DNA of 14,112 nucleotides from CAZYWA01 sp964650975 [NCBI: uncultured bacterium] (GCA_964650975.1 CAZYWA010000177.1:1-14112); one strand, 5' to 3'; shown: positions 1 through 6,276, numbered from the stretch's first letter. The notes: a model not told the origin generated them from the letters alone. Numbers and translations: made by a program.

Positions 1-381
1 CGACCTCTCCAGCTCGTAGCTGCGCACCTTGCTGTCCGCCAGGTAGTCGACGCCGAATACCTGCAGTCGCTCGCCGGTGGCGTCGCCGACCACCAGGCCC
101 GAGTCGAGGATCAGCGCCGCGGCGCTGGCGACGCCCGGCACGGTTCGCACCTCGTCGAGCAGCTCCTCGGGAATGCCCGCTTGGCCGTTGGCGATCGAGA
201 GTGTCGCGCGTCCCGCGGTGTCGGCGACCGACTCGCGCACCGACGCGAACACCGAGTGATTCACCAGCCGCATGGCGATGATCACCGCCACGCCCAGCGT
301 GATGCCGACGATCGTGAGCAGCGTCCGCAACCCATGCCGCCGCCACTGCGGCAGGGTCACGTGGAGCAGCAGATTCCACAT
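1..381 (-). CDS. ABC transporter permease, MacB/FtsX type (N-terminal part, cut by window)
   Basis: The ATG at 379-381 opens a frame of 127 codons that runs off the left edge without a stop. GAGGG lies a few bases upstream as a ribosome site. Residues 1-17 are a short basic cytoplasmic leader (MWNLLLHVTLPQWRRHG). A hydrophobic segment at about 18-40 (LRTLLTIVGITLGVAVIIAM) is followed by a periplasmic region with GIPEELLDEVRTVPGVASA. This is the start of the MacB_PCD/FtsX permease fold, in which the first helix precedes a large periplasmic domain. It lies downstream of an ABC ATPase of the matching MacB/LolD class, so the two probably form one exporter of lipoproteins, peptides or drugs; the substrate is not visible. 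The 166-nt gap from the ATPase holds an inverted pair of hairpin repeats, which may uncouple the two genes. Confidence 0.85.
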   Translation of the reverse strand, partial: MWNLLLHVTLPQWRRHGLRTLLTIVGITLGVAVIIAMRLVNHSVFASVRESVADTAGRATLSIANGQAGIPEELLDEVRTVPGVASAAALILDSGLVVGDATGERLQVFGVDYLADSKVRSYELERS

Positions 382-422
382 GTTCCCTCGGGAGGCGGTT
401 CCAACCTTCCCCCGGCTCGCCA

Positions 423-510
423 CTGGAGGCCCACCGGTCCCTCGGTGGGCAGCGCGCGACGTGGCTTGATCTCGATCGAGCGCTCGCGCGCGAGGGACCG
501 CGCGCGCTCC
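423..510. repeat. REPIN-like inverted pair of GGAG-hairpin units (pair A)
   Basis: This fills most of the 166-nt gap between the ABC ATPase stop (548) and the permease start (381). Unit A1 on the plus strand is GGAG (425-428), stem GCCCACCG (429-436), loop GTCCCT (437-442), stem CGGTGGGC (443-450). Unit A2 is in the opposite orientation: stem 485-492, loop AGGGAC (493-498), stem 499-506 (CGCGCGCG on both sides), then CTCC (507-510), the complement of GGAG. Each unit has a perfect 8-bp stem and a 6-nt loop. A 31-nt stretch including A1 (423-453) recurs exactly at 3724-3754. GGAG or GTAG at the foot of a hairpin is the hallmark of REP elements. The assignment to that class is an inference from structure. 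Confidence 0.75.
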
Positions 511-547
511 AGGACATCGAGGCGCGAGATGCGTGCGGCGCTCGACG

Positions 548-1246
548 TCATGCCGACTCGGTCCGGCGATCCTCCACGATCAGGCCGTCCTCGAGCTGGA
601 TCACGCGGTCGCCGAAGGTCGCGGCGCGGGGGTCGTGCGTGACCATCACGATCGTGGGAGCTTTCTCGCGGTGCACGCTGCGCAAGAGCTCCAGGATCTC
701 CTGGCTGGTGGCGGAATCGAGGTTTCCGGTGGGCTCGTCGGCGAGCAGGAGCCGCGGCTCGACGACCAGTGCACGGGCGATCGCCACGCGCTGCATCTCA
801 CCGCCCGAGAGCTCGTCGGGCCGATGGGTGCGGCGGTCGGCGAGACCCACCACCTCGAGCAGCGCCTCCACCTGCGGCCGCACTCGCGCCATGCGCTTGC
901 CGTCGAGCAGGAGCGGCAGCGCCACGTTTTCCGCGGCGGTGAGCGTCGGCAGCAAGTTGAAGAACTGGAAGATGAGGCCCACGCGCTCGCGGCGGAAGAT
1001 CGTGACCTGGGTGTCGGGAAGCTCGCTCAGGCGCACGCCGTCGACCTCGATCGAACCGCTCGACGGCCGGTCGAGCCCGCCCATCAGGTGGAGCAGCGTG
1101 CTCTTCCCCGAGCCGCTCGGCCCCATGACCGAGAGGAACTCTCCGCGCGGGACGTCGAGCGTCACGCCCGCCAGCGCGTGCACCTCGCGGTGGCCCTGCA
1201 GATACGCCTTGGTGACGTTCTCGACCCGGACCAACGGCTCGTTCAA
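548..1246 (-). CDS. ABC transporter ATP-binding protein (MacB/LolD class)
   Basis: This 232-residue ATPase has all expected motifs: Walker A GPSGSGKST at 42-50, Q-loop Gln94 in FQFFNLLPTLTAAEN, signature LSGGE at 146-150, Walker B LLLADE at 166-171, the D-loop GNLDSAT and the switch His204. The FQFFNLLPTLTA..N stretch and the length of about 230 are typical of the MacB/LolD/FtsE subgroup, which powers FtsX-fold permeases. The start is TTG at 1244-1246. No ATG or GTG lies in frame before it, and GAGGTG lies just upstream. The gene starts 58 nt after the MFS gene ends and is followed by a permease of the matching class. No HlyD-type adaptor gene is visible; it could lie beyond the left edge. 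It should bind ATP at the cytoplasmic face of the inner membrane. Confidence 0.93.
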   Translation of the reverse strand: MNEPLVRVENVTKAYLQGHREVHALAGVTLDVPRGEFLSVMGPSGSGKSTLLHLMGGLDRPSSGSIEVDGVRLSELPDTQVTIFRRERVGLIFQFFNLLPTLTAAENVALPLLLDGKRMARVRPQVEALLEVVGLADRRTHRPDELSGGEMQRVAIARALVVEPRLLLADEPTGNLDSATSQEILELLRSVHREKAPTIVMVTHDPRAATFGDRVIQLEDGLIVEDRRTESA

Positions 1247-1304
1247 GCCAGCACCTCGAGAGCGGCAGAGGGAGCGCGCAATATGTGGGCTGGCCCGCTC
1301 TGCA

Positions 1305-2480
1305 TCAACCGGCGGCGCGCCGGGCGGCCACCAGCGCCAGCACCGTGGCCACCGCCGAGCTGGCCGTGCCCACCAGCAAGAGTCCCCGGGAGTGAAAGCG
1401 ATCGAGGCCGAGCGCGATGGCGACGCCCGACACGATCGAGCCGATGCCGTAGGCACTGGTCGAGAGCACGCCTTGCGCCGTGGCGCGGATTCGCTCGGGA
1501 GCCTTGCGGCGCAGGATCTCGACCGCCGAGATCCAGAACGCCCCGAACACGATGCCGTGGAGCAGCTGCACGGCGAGCAGCGCCGCCGGGCTTCGCACCA
1601 TCGCGGTCGCGAGCCAGCGCACCACACCCACGGCCATGGCGATCGCCACGGTGTGAAACGGATCGACCCGCGCCAGCAGATCGCGGCCCCGCGACATGAC
1701 CCAGATCTCCGCCACCATCGCCACCGCCACCGCCGCGCCGGTCCAGCGCGACGAGAGCCCGATCGCGGCCACGTGGATGCCGATCACGTTGTCCCACGTG
1801 GCGAGCGCGAAACCGTGCAGGATGAGCGCGGCCACGAACGGCGCGAAGAAACGGTCGCCGGCGAACGCGCGCAGCGCCTCGGCGATCGGCACCGGCTTCG
1901 AGACCGGCGCGCGCGGGAAGAGCAGGGTGAGCCCCGCGCCCAGCGCCCACACCGCGATCGCGAGATCGAGTGGCGCCCGCGGATGAAGGTCGGCGAGCAC
2001 GCCGGCCAGCACGCCGAGCACCAGATAGCCGAACGAGCCCCACAGCCGGATGCGGCCGTAGTGGCGAACGTCGCGCCCGCTGCGCTCGAGGGCCGCGAGC
2101 GTCTGCGCGTCGAGCAGCGGTCCGATCGGCCCGCGCGCCGCCGCGAACACCACGAGCAACAGCGTGAAGGTCCACGGTCCGAGCGGAATCCAGATCGCGG
2201 CCATCACCGCCGCGATCGACACCAGGCTCGCGATCACCAGCACCCGCTCGCCGCTCCGGAACCGGTCGGCGAGCGCCGTCCAGAGCGGCGCCGACAGGAC
2301 CCTCGCTGCGGTCATCGCCGCCACCACGCCGCCGAACGCCGCGGCGCCGTGCCCCATCCGCTCGAGATAGAGCCCGAAATAGGGCACCCAGGCGCCCGAC
2401 CCTCCCAGCACCAGGAAGAAGGTCGCCGCGATCGTCGTCTCCGACGCCGCGGCGCGAGGTCTCGGCTCGAGGGCACTCAT
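1305..2480 (-). CDS. MFS transporter, LacY/HcaT-like
   Basis: This 391-residue protein is rich in hydrophobic segments, as expected for a 12-helix major facilitator. The first helix (about 17-39, IAATFFLVLGGSGAWVPYF) starts close to the N-terminus. The loop after helix 2 reads PLWTALADRFR (65-75), a motif A-like element. This layout resembles the MFS_1-like group that includes the 3-phenylpropionate transporter HcaT and the LacY family. That points to a small organic substrate taken up or exported with protons, but the substrate cannot be read from the sequence. I chose the ATG at 2478-2480 (MSALEPRPR); the frame stays open upstream, but the extra residues look non-coding. No strong ribosome site is visible. 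It is first of three co-directional genes, 58 nt before the ABC ATPase, and divergent from the hydrolase at 2670. Confidence 0.88.
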   Translation of the reverse strand: MSALEPRPRAAASETTIAATFFLVLGGSGAWVPYFGLYLERMGHGAAAFGGVVAAMTAARVLSAPLWTALADRFRSGERVLVIASLVSIAAVMAAIWIPLGPWTFTLLLVVFAAARGPIGPLLDAQTLAALERSGRDVRHYGRIRLWGSFGYLVLGVLAGVLADLHPRAPLDLAIAVWALGAGLTLLFPRAPVSKPVPIAEALRAFAGDRFFAPFVAALILHGFALATWDNVIGIHVAAIGLSSRWTGAAVAVAMVAEIWVMSRGRDLLARVDPFHTVAIAMAVGVVRWLATAMVRSPAALLAVQLLHGIVFGAFWISAVEILRRKAPERIRATAQGVLSTSAYGIGSIVSGVAIALGLDRFHSRGLLLVGTASSAVATVLALVAARRAAG

Positions 2481-2669
2481 GGGACGCGCGCCAGTCTGCG
2501 GAGCACCGCATCGATGGCAAACTGCCGCGCATGCCGTTGGGAGGGACCGGCTCCGCCGGTCCGCGTGCGATCGCCGCACGGCCCGAGCGCCAAAGGCGCA
2601 GGCGCCCTCCCCGCCCCAAACCGCGCGCCGGTTCGCGCCGTAGCTGGAGGACCGCTGAATGGAGGCCCG
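2481..2669. promoter_or_regulatory. Divergent intergenic region (MFS / alpha-beta hydrolase)
   Basis: These 189 bases must hold promoters for both flanking genes, but no clear -35/-10 pair stands out in this GC-rich stretch. What can be seen is structure: a GGAG-hairpin unit at 2540-2562 and, about 32 nt further, GC-rich inverted segments near 2588-2610 that end in CTCC. The hydrolase ribosome site GGAGG lies at about 2660-2664, 5 nt before its ATG. Confidence 0.45.
2540..2562 (+). repeat. REP-like GGAG-hairpin unit D (short loop)
   Basis: GGAG (2540-2543) is followed immediately by an 8-bp perfect stem, GGACCGGC (2544-2551) with GCCGGTCC (2555-2562), around a 3-nt loop TCC. The layout matches the other units of family 1, but the loop has shrunk from GTCCCT to TCC. 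A possible degenerate partner in the opposite orientation ends in CTCC at 2607-2610, with only a 4-bp stem (GGCG 2595-2598 with CGCC 2603-2606). The 32-nt spacing is close to the 34 nt in pair A. Confidence 0.55.
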
Positions 2670-3638
2670 ATGGAAAGACCCGCACGATCCACACCACCTG
2701 CTCGCTGGGCGGTCATGACGATGGCCGGGCTCGTGGCGTGGCTCGGGGCCGGCTGCACCGATCTCGTCTACCGCGTCGGCATTCCGCTCTTCTACGAGGA
2801 AGCCGACCTACCCGCGAGCCAGATCGTTCGCGACGTCGCGTACCGCGAGGGGGCCGGCTCCGATCCGGAGAAGAACAAGCTCGATCTCTTCCTGCCCGCG
2901 CCGTCCGCCGCACCGGCGCCGGTCCTGGTCTTCGTCCACGGCGGCGGCTGGACCACCGGCGACCGCGCGTTCAGTCCTGGCGGCTACGACGTCTACGGCA
3001 ACATCGGCCGTTACTTCGCGGCTCACGGTGTGGCGACCGCGGTGATCAGCTACCGGCTCATACCCGACGTCCATCTGGAGCAGCAGATCGACGACGTCGC
3101 GCACGCCGTCGCGTGGGTGCACGCCAACGCCGGACGATATGGCGCCGATCCGGACGCGATCTTCCTGTCGGGACATTCGGCGGGCGGCCAGCTCTCCGCG
3201 TGGGTGACGCTCGATCGCAGTCGCCTCGCCGCGGTGGGCGTTCCGGAATCGGCGATCCGCGGTGTGCTCCCCGCGAGCGGCGCCGGCTACGACATGGCCG
3301 ACGAGGAGACTTACCGGCTGGGCGCCGATCGCGACTACTACGAACAACGATTCCGGAACGGCGACACCGGCGACGGCTGGAAGAGGGCCGCGTCACCGAT
3401 CCGCTTCGTGCGCGCCGACGCTCCGCCGTTCCTGGTGCTCTACGCATCGGGTGAGACCGAGGCGCTTCAGCATCAGTCGAAGCTGCTCTTTTCCGCGCTG
3501 CGAGGCGCGGGCGCCGAGGCGGAGCTTCTCGAGGTGCCGGCCGGCAGCCACGAGCGAATGGTGCTGACGCTGAGCCGCGACGACAAGGTCGCGGGCCCAG
3601 CGATGCTCGCGTTCATCCGGGCTCACCGCGGCGGCTGA
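2670..3638 (+). CDS. Alpha/beta hydrolase, BD-FAE/carboxylesterase type
   Basis: This 322-residue protein starts at the ATG at 2670, with GGAGG 5 nt upstream. Residues 14-28 are hydrophobic and end in LGAGC, so it is probably exported; the lipobox is imperfect and lipidation is uncertain. The catalytic domain has the oxyanion-hole motif HGGGW at 90-94, the nucleophile elbow GHSAG at 168-172 (Ser170) and a His at 294 (GSHERM). The layout, with NIGRYFAAHGVATAVISYRL and DVAHAVAWVHANAGRYGADPD before the elbow, is that of the BD-FAE/kynurenine-formamidase-like and prenylcysteine-methylesterase-like hydrolases. The acidic triad position, normally Asp, seems to be Glu262 or Glu264 (SGETEAL). The substrate is unknown, probably an ester or amide. 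It is monocistronic, divergent from the MFS gene, and ends inside a strong hairpin. Confidence 0.9.
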   Translation: MERPARSTPPARWAVMTMAGLVAWLGAGCTDLVYRVGIPLFYEEADLPASQIVRDVAYREGAGSDPEKNKLDLFLPAPSAAPAPVLVFVHGGGWTTGDRAFSPGGYDVYGNIGRYFAAHGVATAVISYRLIPDVHLEQQIDDVAHAVAWVHANAGRYGADPDAIFLSGHSAGGQLSAWVTLDRSRLAAVGVPESAIRGVLPASGAGYDMADEETYRLGADRDYYEQRFRNGDTGDGWKRAASPIRFVRADAPPFLVLYASGETEALQHQSKLLFSALRGAGAEAELLEVPAGSHERMVLTLSRDDKVAGPAMLAFIRAHRGG

Positions 3639-3657
3639 TCGCCCGCGGTGAGCCCGG
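3617..3657 (+). terminator. Perfect 15-bp hairpin spanning the hydrolase stop codon
   Basis: CCGGGCTCACCGCGG (3617-3631) pairs without mismatch with CCGCGGTGAGCCCGG (3643-3657) around an 11-nt loop that contains the TGA stop (3636-3638). No T-run follows, so it is not a textbook intrinsic terminator. A stem this long and GC-rich should still pause polymerase or block 3' exonucleases. Confidence 0.6.
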
Positions 3658-3665
3658 CGCTCGCT

Positions 3666-3751
3666 CGCGCGCGAGGACCGCGCCCGCTCCAGCCGATCGA
3701 TCGCAGACTCGCGCGATCCTCGGCTGGAGGCCCACCGGTCCCTCGGTGGGC
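3666..3751. repeat. REPIN-like inverted pair of GGAG-hairpin units (pair B)
   Basis: This lies in the 167-nt convergent gap between the hydrolase (stop 3638) and the secreted protein (stop 3806). Unit B1 has stem 3666-3673 and 3679-3686 with one mismatch, loop AGGAC, then CTCC (3687-3690). Unit B2 has GGAG (3726-3729), stem 3730-3737 and 3744-3751, loop GTCCCT, and is identical to unit A1. Between them CTCCAGCCGA (3687-3696) and TCGGCTGGAG (3720-3729) form a further perfect 10-bp inverted repeat. That repeat brings the two hairpin feet together. Confidence 0.75.
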
Positions 3752-3760
3752 AGCCGTACC

Positions 3761-3782
3761 CGGGCGAACGATCGCTCGCCCG
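3761..3782 (-). terminator. Hairpin downstream of the secreted-protein gene
   Basis: CGGGCGA (3761-3767) pairs with TCGCCCG (3776-3782) around the 8-nt loop ACGATCGC. It lies about 24 nt past the stop of the minus-strand gene ending at 3806. There is no clear T-run, so its role as a terminator is only likely. Confidence 0.4.
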
Positions 3783-3805
3783 CGAGGATTAGCCGCTGCT
3801 CCGGC

Positions 3806-4618
3806 TCAGCCGCCCGATGGCGCGTCGGATTTCGCGGCCGCCGGCGCCGGTGCCGCGTCCGGCGCGGCCGCGATGCCGCCTTCGCCGCGAGGAAACTCGA
3901 TGCGCGCGTCGTAGGGCACGTCGTTGGCGTCGTCGAGGTTCGAGATGCCCTGCCACTCGAGGAGCTCGCGAGTCTCGCAGTCGTAGACCAGCGTGATGGG
4001 ATCGATCAGCCAGCGCAGCACCGGGTTCGCGAGCTCCACGGTCACCACCATGGACGGACGGCCCCGGGTGCTGCGGTCGCCGCTCTTTTCCACCTGGAAG
4101 CGATAGGTGTCGCGGCGCGCCGGTGCCGCGAAGGCGAAGGACAGCGTTTCGCCCGAGACGATCGGCAGCCAGTGCTCGCGGATGAAGTAGTTGAAGCCCG
4201 CGTCCACCACCAAGTCGGGCGGGGTATCGATGCGGGTGCGCTCGACCGGCTCGCCGCCGGCCTCGCGCACGTAGAGCTCGATCCGGTCGGCGTTCACCAC
4301 CACCCCTTGCTGGTACCCGTCGCGCAGATCGTCGAACTGGAACGTGGGGCGCTCGATGCCCTTCGCGAAGTCGAGGGTCTTGGTGGCGATCTCCTTGCCG
4401 CTCGGGTCGCGGTAGCTGACGCGCGTCGAGACCAGCCGCTCGCCGGACCAGGATTGCTGGTATTCCTCGGTGTAGAGCAATGCTCCGGTCTTTCGATCGT
4501 AGGCGATGCCCTTGAACGAGCGTGTCGTCGCGGGAGGCTCGCCGTCGTCGGCCGGAGCGGCGCCTGCGACGAGCACCAGCAGCACGGAAAGCGCGAGGTG
4601 GAGGAGGAGGAAACGCAT
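3806..4618 (-). CDS. Conserved-looking secreted protein of unknown function
   Basis: This 270-residue protein begins with a clear signal peptide (MRFLLLHLALSVLLVLVAGAAPA) with likely cleavage after Ala23 (APA/DD), so the mature protein should be periplasmic or outside. The mature part begins RSFKGIAYDRKTGALLYTEEY and includes VSYRDPSGKEIATKTLDF, REHWLPIVSGETLSFAF and ITLVYDCETRELLEWQGISNLDD. This alternating polar and aromatic pattern suggests a mostly beta fold. The C-terminus is a low-complexity Ala/Pro tail. I do not recognise a named family or any catalytic motif. The start is the ATG at 4616-4618 with only a weak ribosome site. It lies 76 nt downstream of the TetR gene on the same strand, so it may be the third gene of that operon, and it is convergent with the hydrolase. 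Confidence 0.78.
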   Translation of the reverse strand: MRFLLLHLALSVLLVLVAGAAPADDGEPPATTRSFKGIAYDRKTGALLYTEEYQQSWSGERLVSTRVSYRDPSGKEIATKTLDFAKGIERPTFQFDDLRDGYQQGVVVNADRIELYVREAGGEPVERTRIDTPPDLVVDAGFNYFIREHWLPIVSGETLSFAFAAPARRDTYRFQVEKSGDRSTRGRPSMVVTVELANPVLRWLIDPITLVYDCETRELLEWQGISNLDDANDVPYDARIEFPRGEGGIAAAPDAAPAPAAAKSDAPSGG

Positions 4619-4694
4619 GGCGGAACCGACTCAGGGTAACTCGTCCGAACGGCACGGGCCCCGGCGGGATCCCGGTTCCCTCGCCGCACCGGCG

Positions 4695-5321
4695 TCACGT
4701 CGCGATCGAGCGACGCGGACGCGAGGGACCGCGTCCCTCCGACCCACCCCGATCGTGCGCGACCTTCGCGGAAGCATCGACGAGATGGCGCAGCGCCGAG
4801 CGCAGCGCCGCATCGCGCTTCCCCGAGCGCATCTCGTGAAACGCGGTCTCGGCCGCCATCGCCACCACCAGCCGCGCCGCCGCCAGCGGCTGCGGGTGCC
4901 GCGCCGCGCGCAGATCCGCGGCCACCCTCCGGCTGAACGAATCATTCTGCCGCGCCACGTCCTCCGAGAGAGCCGTCTCCGAGCGCGCGTCGAAGAGCAG
5001 CGCCTTCCGGCCGCGCTCGGCGAGGCACCCGTCCAGGTAGGCCTCGATGCCGCGGTCGAGCCGCTCGAGGCCGGCCGGGAGCGACTCGCACGCGGCGGCG
5101 ATCGCGTCGGCGAGCCGCTGGTGGAGGTCGCGGTGGACCTCGCGCAGGAACGCCTGACGGTCGTCGAAGTGGACATAGAACGTGCCCTTCGCCACGCCCG
5201 CGCGCTCCACCAGCGCGTCGATCGTCACCGCCGCGAGTCCGTGCTTCTCGAAGAGCTCGCTCGCCGCGTCCATCAGCGCGCGCCGGGTGCGCGCGCCGCG
5301 CGGACCTGGCCGCGCCGTCAC
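4695..5321 (-). CDS. TetR/AcrR-family transcriptional repressor
   Basis: This 208-residue regulator has a TetR-type N-terminal DNA-binding domain: residues 11-30 (RTRRALMDAASELFEKHGLA) form helix 1 and 31-52 (AVTIDALVERAGVAKGTFYVHF) the helix-turn-helix. The rest is a ligand-binding helical domain of usual length. The start is GTG at 5319-5321, which overlaps the TGA of the upstream hydrolase by 4 nt, so translation is probably coupled. The likely operator is the perfect inverted repeat at 6251-6276 in front of that hydrolase, which would make the operon self-repressed; this is inferred from position. The last residues (GGSEGRGPSRPRRSIAT) are low-complexity and encoded by a repeat hairpin at 4717-4740, so the natural C-terminus may have been replaced or extended. 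Confidence 0.92.
   Translation of the reverse strand: MTARPGPRGARTRRALMDAASELFEKHGLAAVTIDALVERAGVAKGTFYVHFDDRQAFLREVHRDLHQRLADAIAAACESLPAGLERLDRGIEAYLDGCLAERGRKALLFDARSETALSEDVARQNDSFSRRVAADLRAARHPQPLAAARLVVAMAAETAFHEMRSGKRDAALRSALRHLVDASAKVAHDRGGSEGRGPSRPRRSIAT
4717..4740 (-). repeat. REP-like GGAG-hairpin unit C, inside the TetR 3' end
   Basis: On the plus strand, stem GGACGCG (4717-4723), loop AGGGAC (4724-4729) and stem CGCGTCC (4730-4736) are followed at once by CTCC (4737-4740), which is GGAG on the minus strand. It shares the loop and foot of unit A2. It also shares the upstream flank CGATCGAGCG, at about 4703-4712 here and 474-483 before A2. It lies within the coding end of the TetR gene. 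Confidence 0.65.
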
Positions 5322-6226
5322 GAGAGCGACTCGAGGAACGGCATCACCGCGGCGAGAAACGCGGGCGGATCCTCCGCGAACGGCATGTGACCGGTGGCGA
5401 GCCGCACCAGCCGCGCCCCGGCGATGGCCTTCGCGGCGCGCTCGCCGTCGCTCACGGGCAACACCGGATCCTTCTCGCCCCAGACGAGCAGCGTGGGTGC
5501 CTGGATCTTCGCGGCCTCGCCGAGCAGATCGTGCCCGGGCTCGAGGAAGCTCCGCCACAGCGCCGCGTTGAGCGCCACCGACGGGGCCGACTCGTGCGCC
5601 CTCATCCGCGCGAGGATGGCATCCACCTGCGGATTTCGCGCCGCGAGATAGTGCTCCGGGAGCGCGTTCCAGAGCCAGCGGGTCACCGTCTCGGTTCCCT
5701 TGAGCCGGCAGAACGTGCGGTCGATCCAGCCCAGGTCGCCGAAGCCGCCCGCGTCGACCAGCACTAGCGCGCGGACCCGCGACGGCTGGCGCGCGGCGAG
5801 CCGCGCGGCGGCGAAGCCGCCCACCGAGTTGCCGATCAGGATGGCCGGGCCGGTGTCGAGGCTCGCGGTGAGATCCTCCAGAGCGTCGGCCACCTGCGTG
5901 GCGCCGAACGACGATGGATCGGCGGGCATCGGCGCCTCGCCGTGTCCCGGCCAGTCGACGGCGATGACGCGGTAGCGTTTCGCGAGCGGCACCACGATCG
6001 AGTCGAAGTCGCGGTGATCGTGGGCGGCGGCATGCAACAGGATCAGCGGGCGTCCGTCGGGGAGCCCGCTCTCGCGGACCGCGACCACTCCGGCGCGGGT
6101 CGACACCAGCCACGCCGGCGCCGGGAGCGGATCGGGAGCGGGCGGCGAGACCGGCGCGGCGGTGCCGCAAGCGGCGACGAGGGCGAGGAGCGACGCGCCG
6201 GTTCGCGCGATCGAGGGTTCTCGCAT
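5318..6226 (-). CDS. Alpha/beta-fold hydrolase, predicted lipoprotein
   Basis: This 302-residue protein begins at the ATG at 6224-6226 with GGGAGG as ribosome site. The leader SLLALVAAC ends in a lipobox with Cys20, so it is probably a lipoprotein tethered in the envelope. After a Pro-rich linker the domain shows LILLHAAAHDHRDFD (62-75), DWPGHGEAP (91-99), the nucleophile elbow GNSVGG (Ser134), the acid Asp253 in VWGEKDPVLP and His280 in ATGHMPF. The Ser-Asp-His triad is complete. The group includes esterases, haloalkane or epoxide hydrolases and C-C hydrolases, and the substrate cannot be told. It overlaps the TetR gene by 4 nt and lies 24 nt from the palindromic operator. TetR control by its substrate or product is plausible. 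Confidence 0.9.
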   Translation of the reverse strand: MREPSIARTGASLLALVAACGTAAPVSPPAPDPLPAPAWLVSTRAGVVAVRESGLPDGRPLILLHAAAHDHRDFDSIVVPLAKRYRVIAVDWPGHGEAPMPADPSSFGATQVADALEDLTASLDTGPAILIGNSVGGFAAARLAARQPSRVRALVLVDAGGFGDLGWIDRTFCRLKGTETVTRWLWNALPEHYLAARNPQVDAILARMRAHESAPSVALNAALWRSFLEPGHDLLGEAAKIQAPTLLVWGEKDPVLPVSDGERAAKAIAGARLVRLATGHMPFAEDPPAFLAAVMPFLESLS

Positions 6227-6250
6227 GGCTGCCTCCCGGGGGGATCGATG

Positions 6251-6276
6251 AATATGACTGACTGGTCAGTCATATT
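6251..6276. promoter_or_regulatory. Palindromic operator, probable TetR site
   Basis: AATATGACTGAC (6251-6262) and GTCAGTCATATT (6265-6276) form a perfect 12-bp inverted repeat with a 2-nt centre (TG). It is AT-rich in otherwise very GC-rich sequence. The size, symmetry and TGACTGAC-type half-sites are common for TetR-family operators. It lies 24 nt upstream of the hydrolase-tetR operon and 102 nt upstream of the divergent thioesterase. It overlaps the likely operon promoter (CATATT/TATTCA as a -10 candidate on the minus strand). Confidence 0.85.

Noticed and set aside
639-2669. A nearly 1000-codon plus-strand open frame across the ABC ATPase and MFS genes into the hydrolase
   Set aside because: It is the antisense of two clear minus-strand genes. 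High GC removes stop codons; the translated part before 2670 is Arg/Ala/Ser-rich with no domain.
1243-2697. Second minus-strand frame overlapping the MFS gene
   Set aside because: The composition is Arg/Gly/Ala-rich with no membrane segments; the MFS frame (1305-2480) has clear helices and motifs.
4640-4690. A further family-1 unit near TTCCCTCGCC before unit C
   Set aside because: The loop is similar but the flanking bases do not pair as an 8-bp stem and GGAG is missing.
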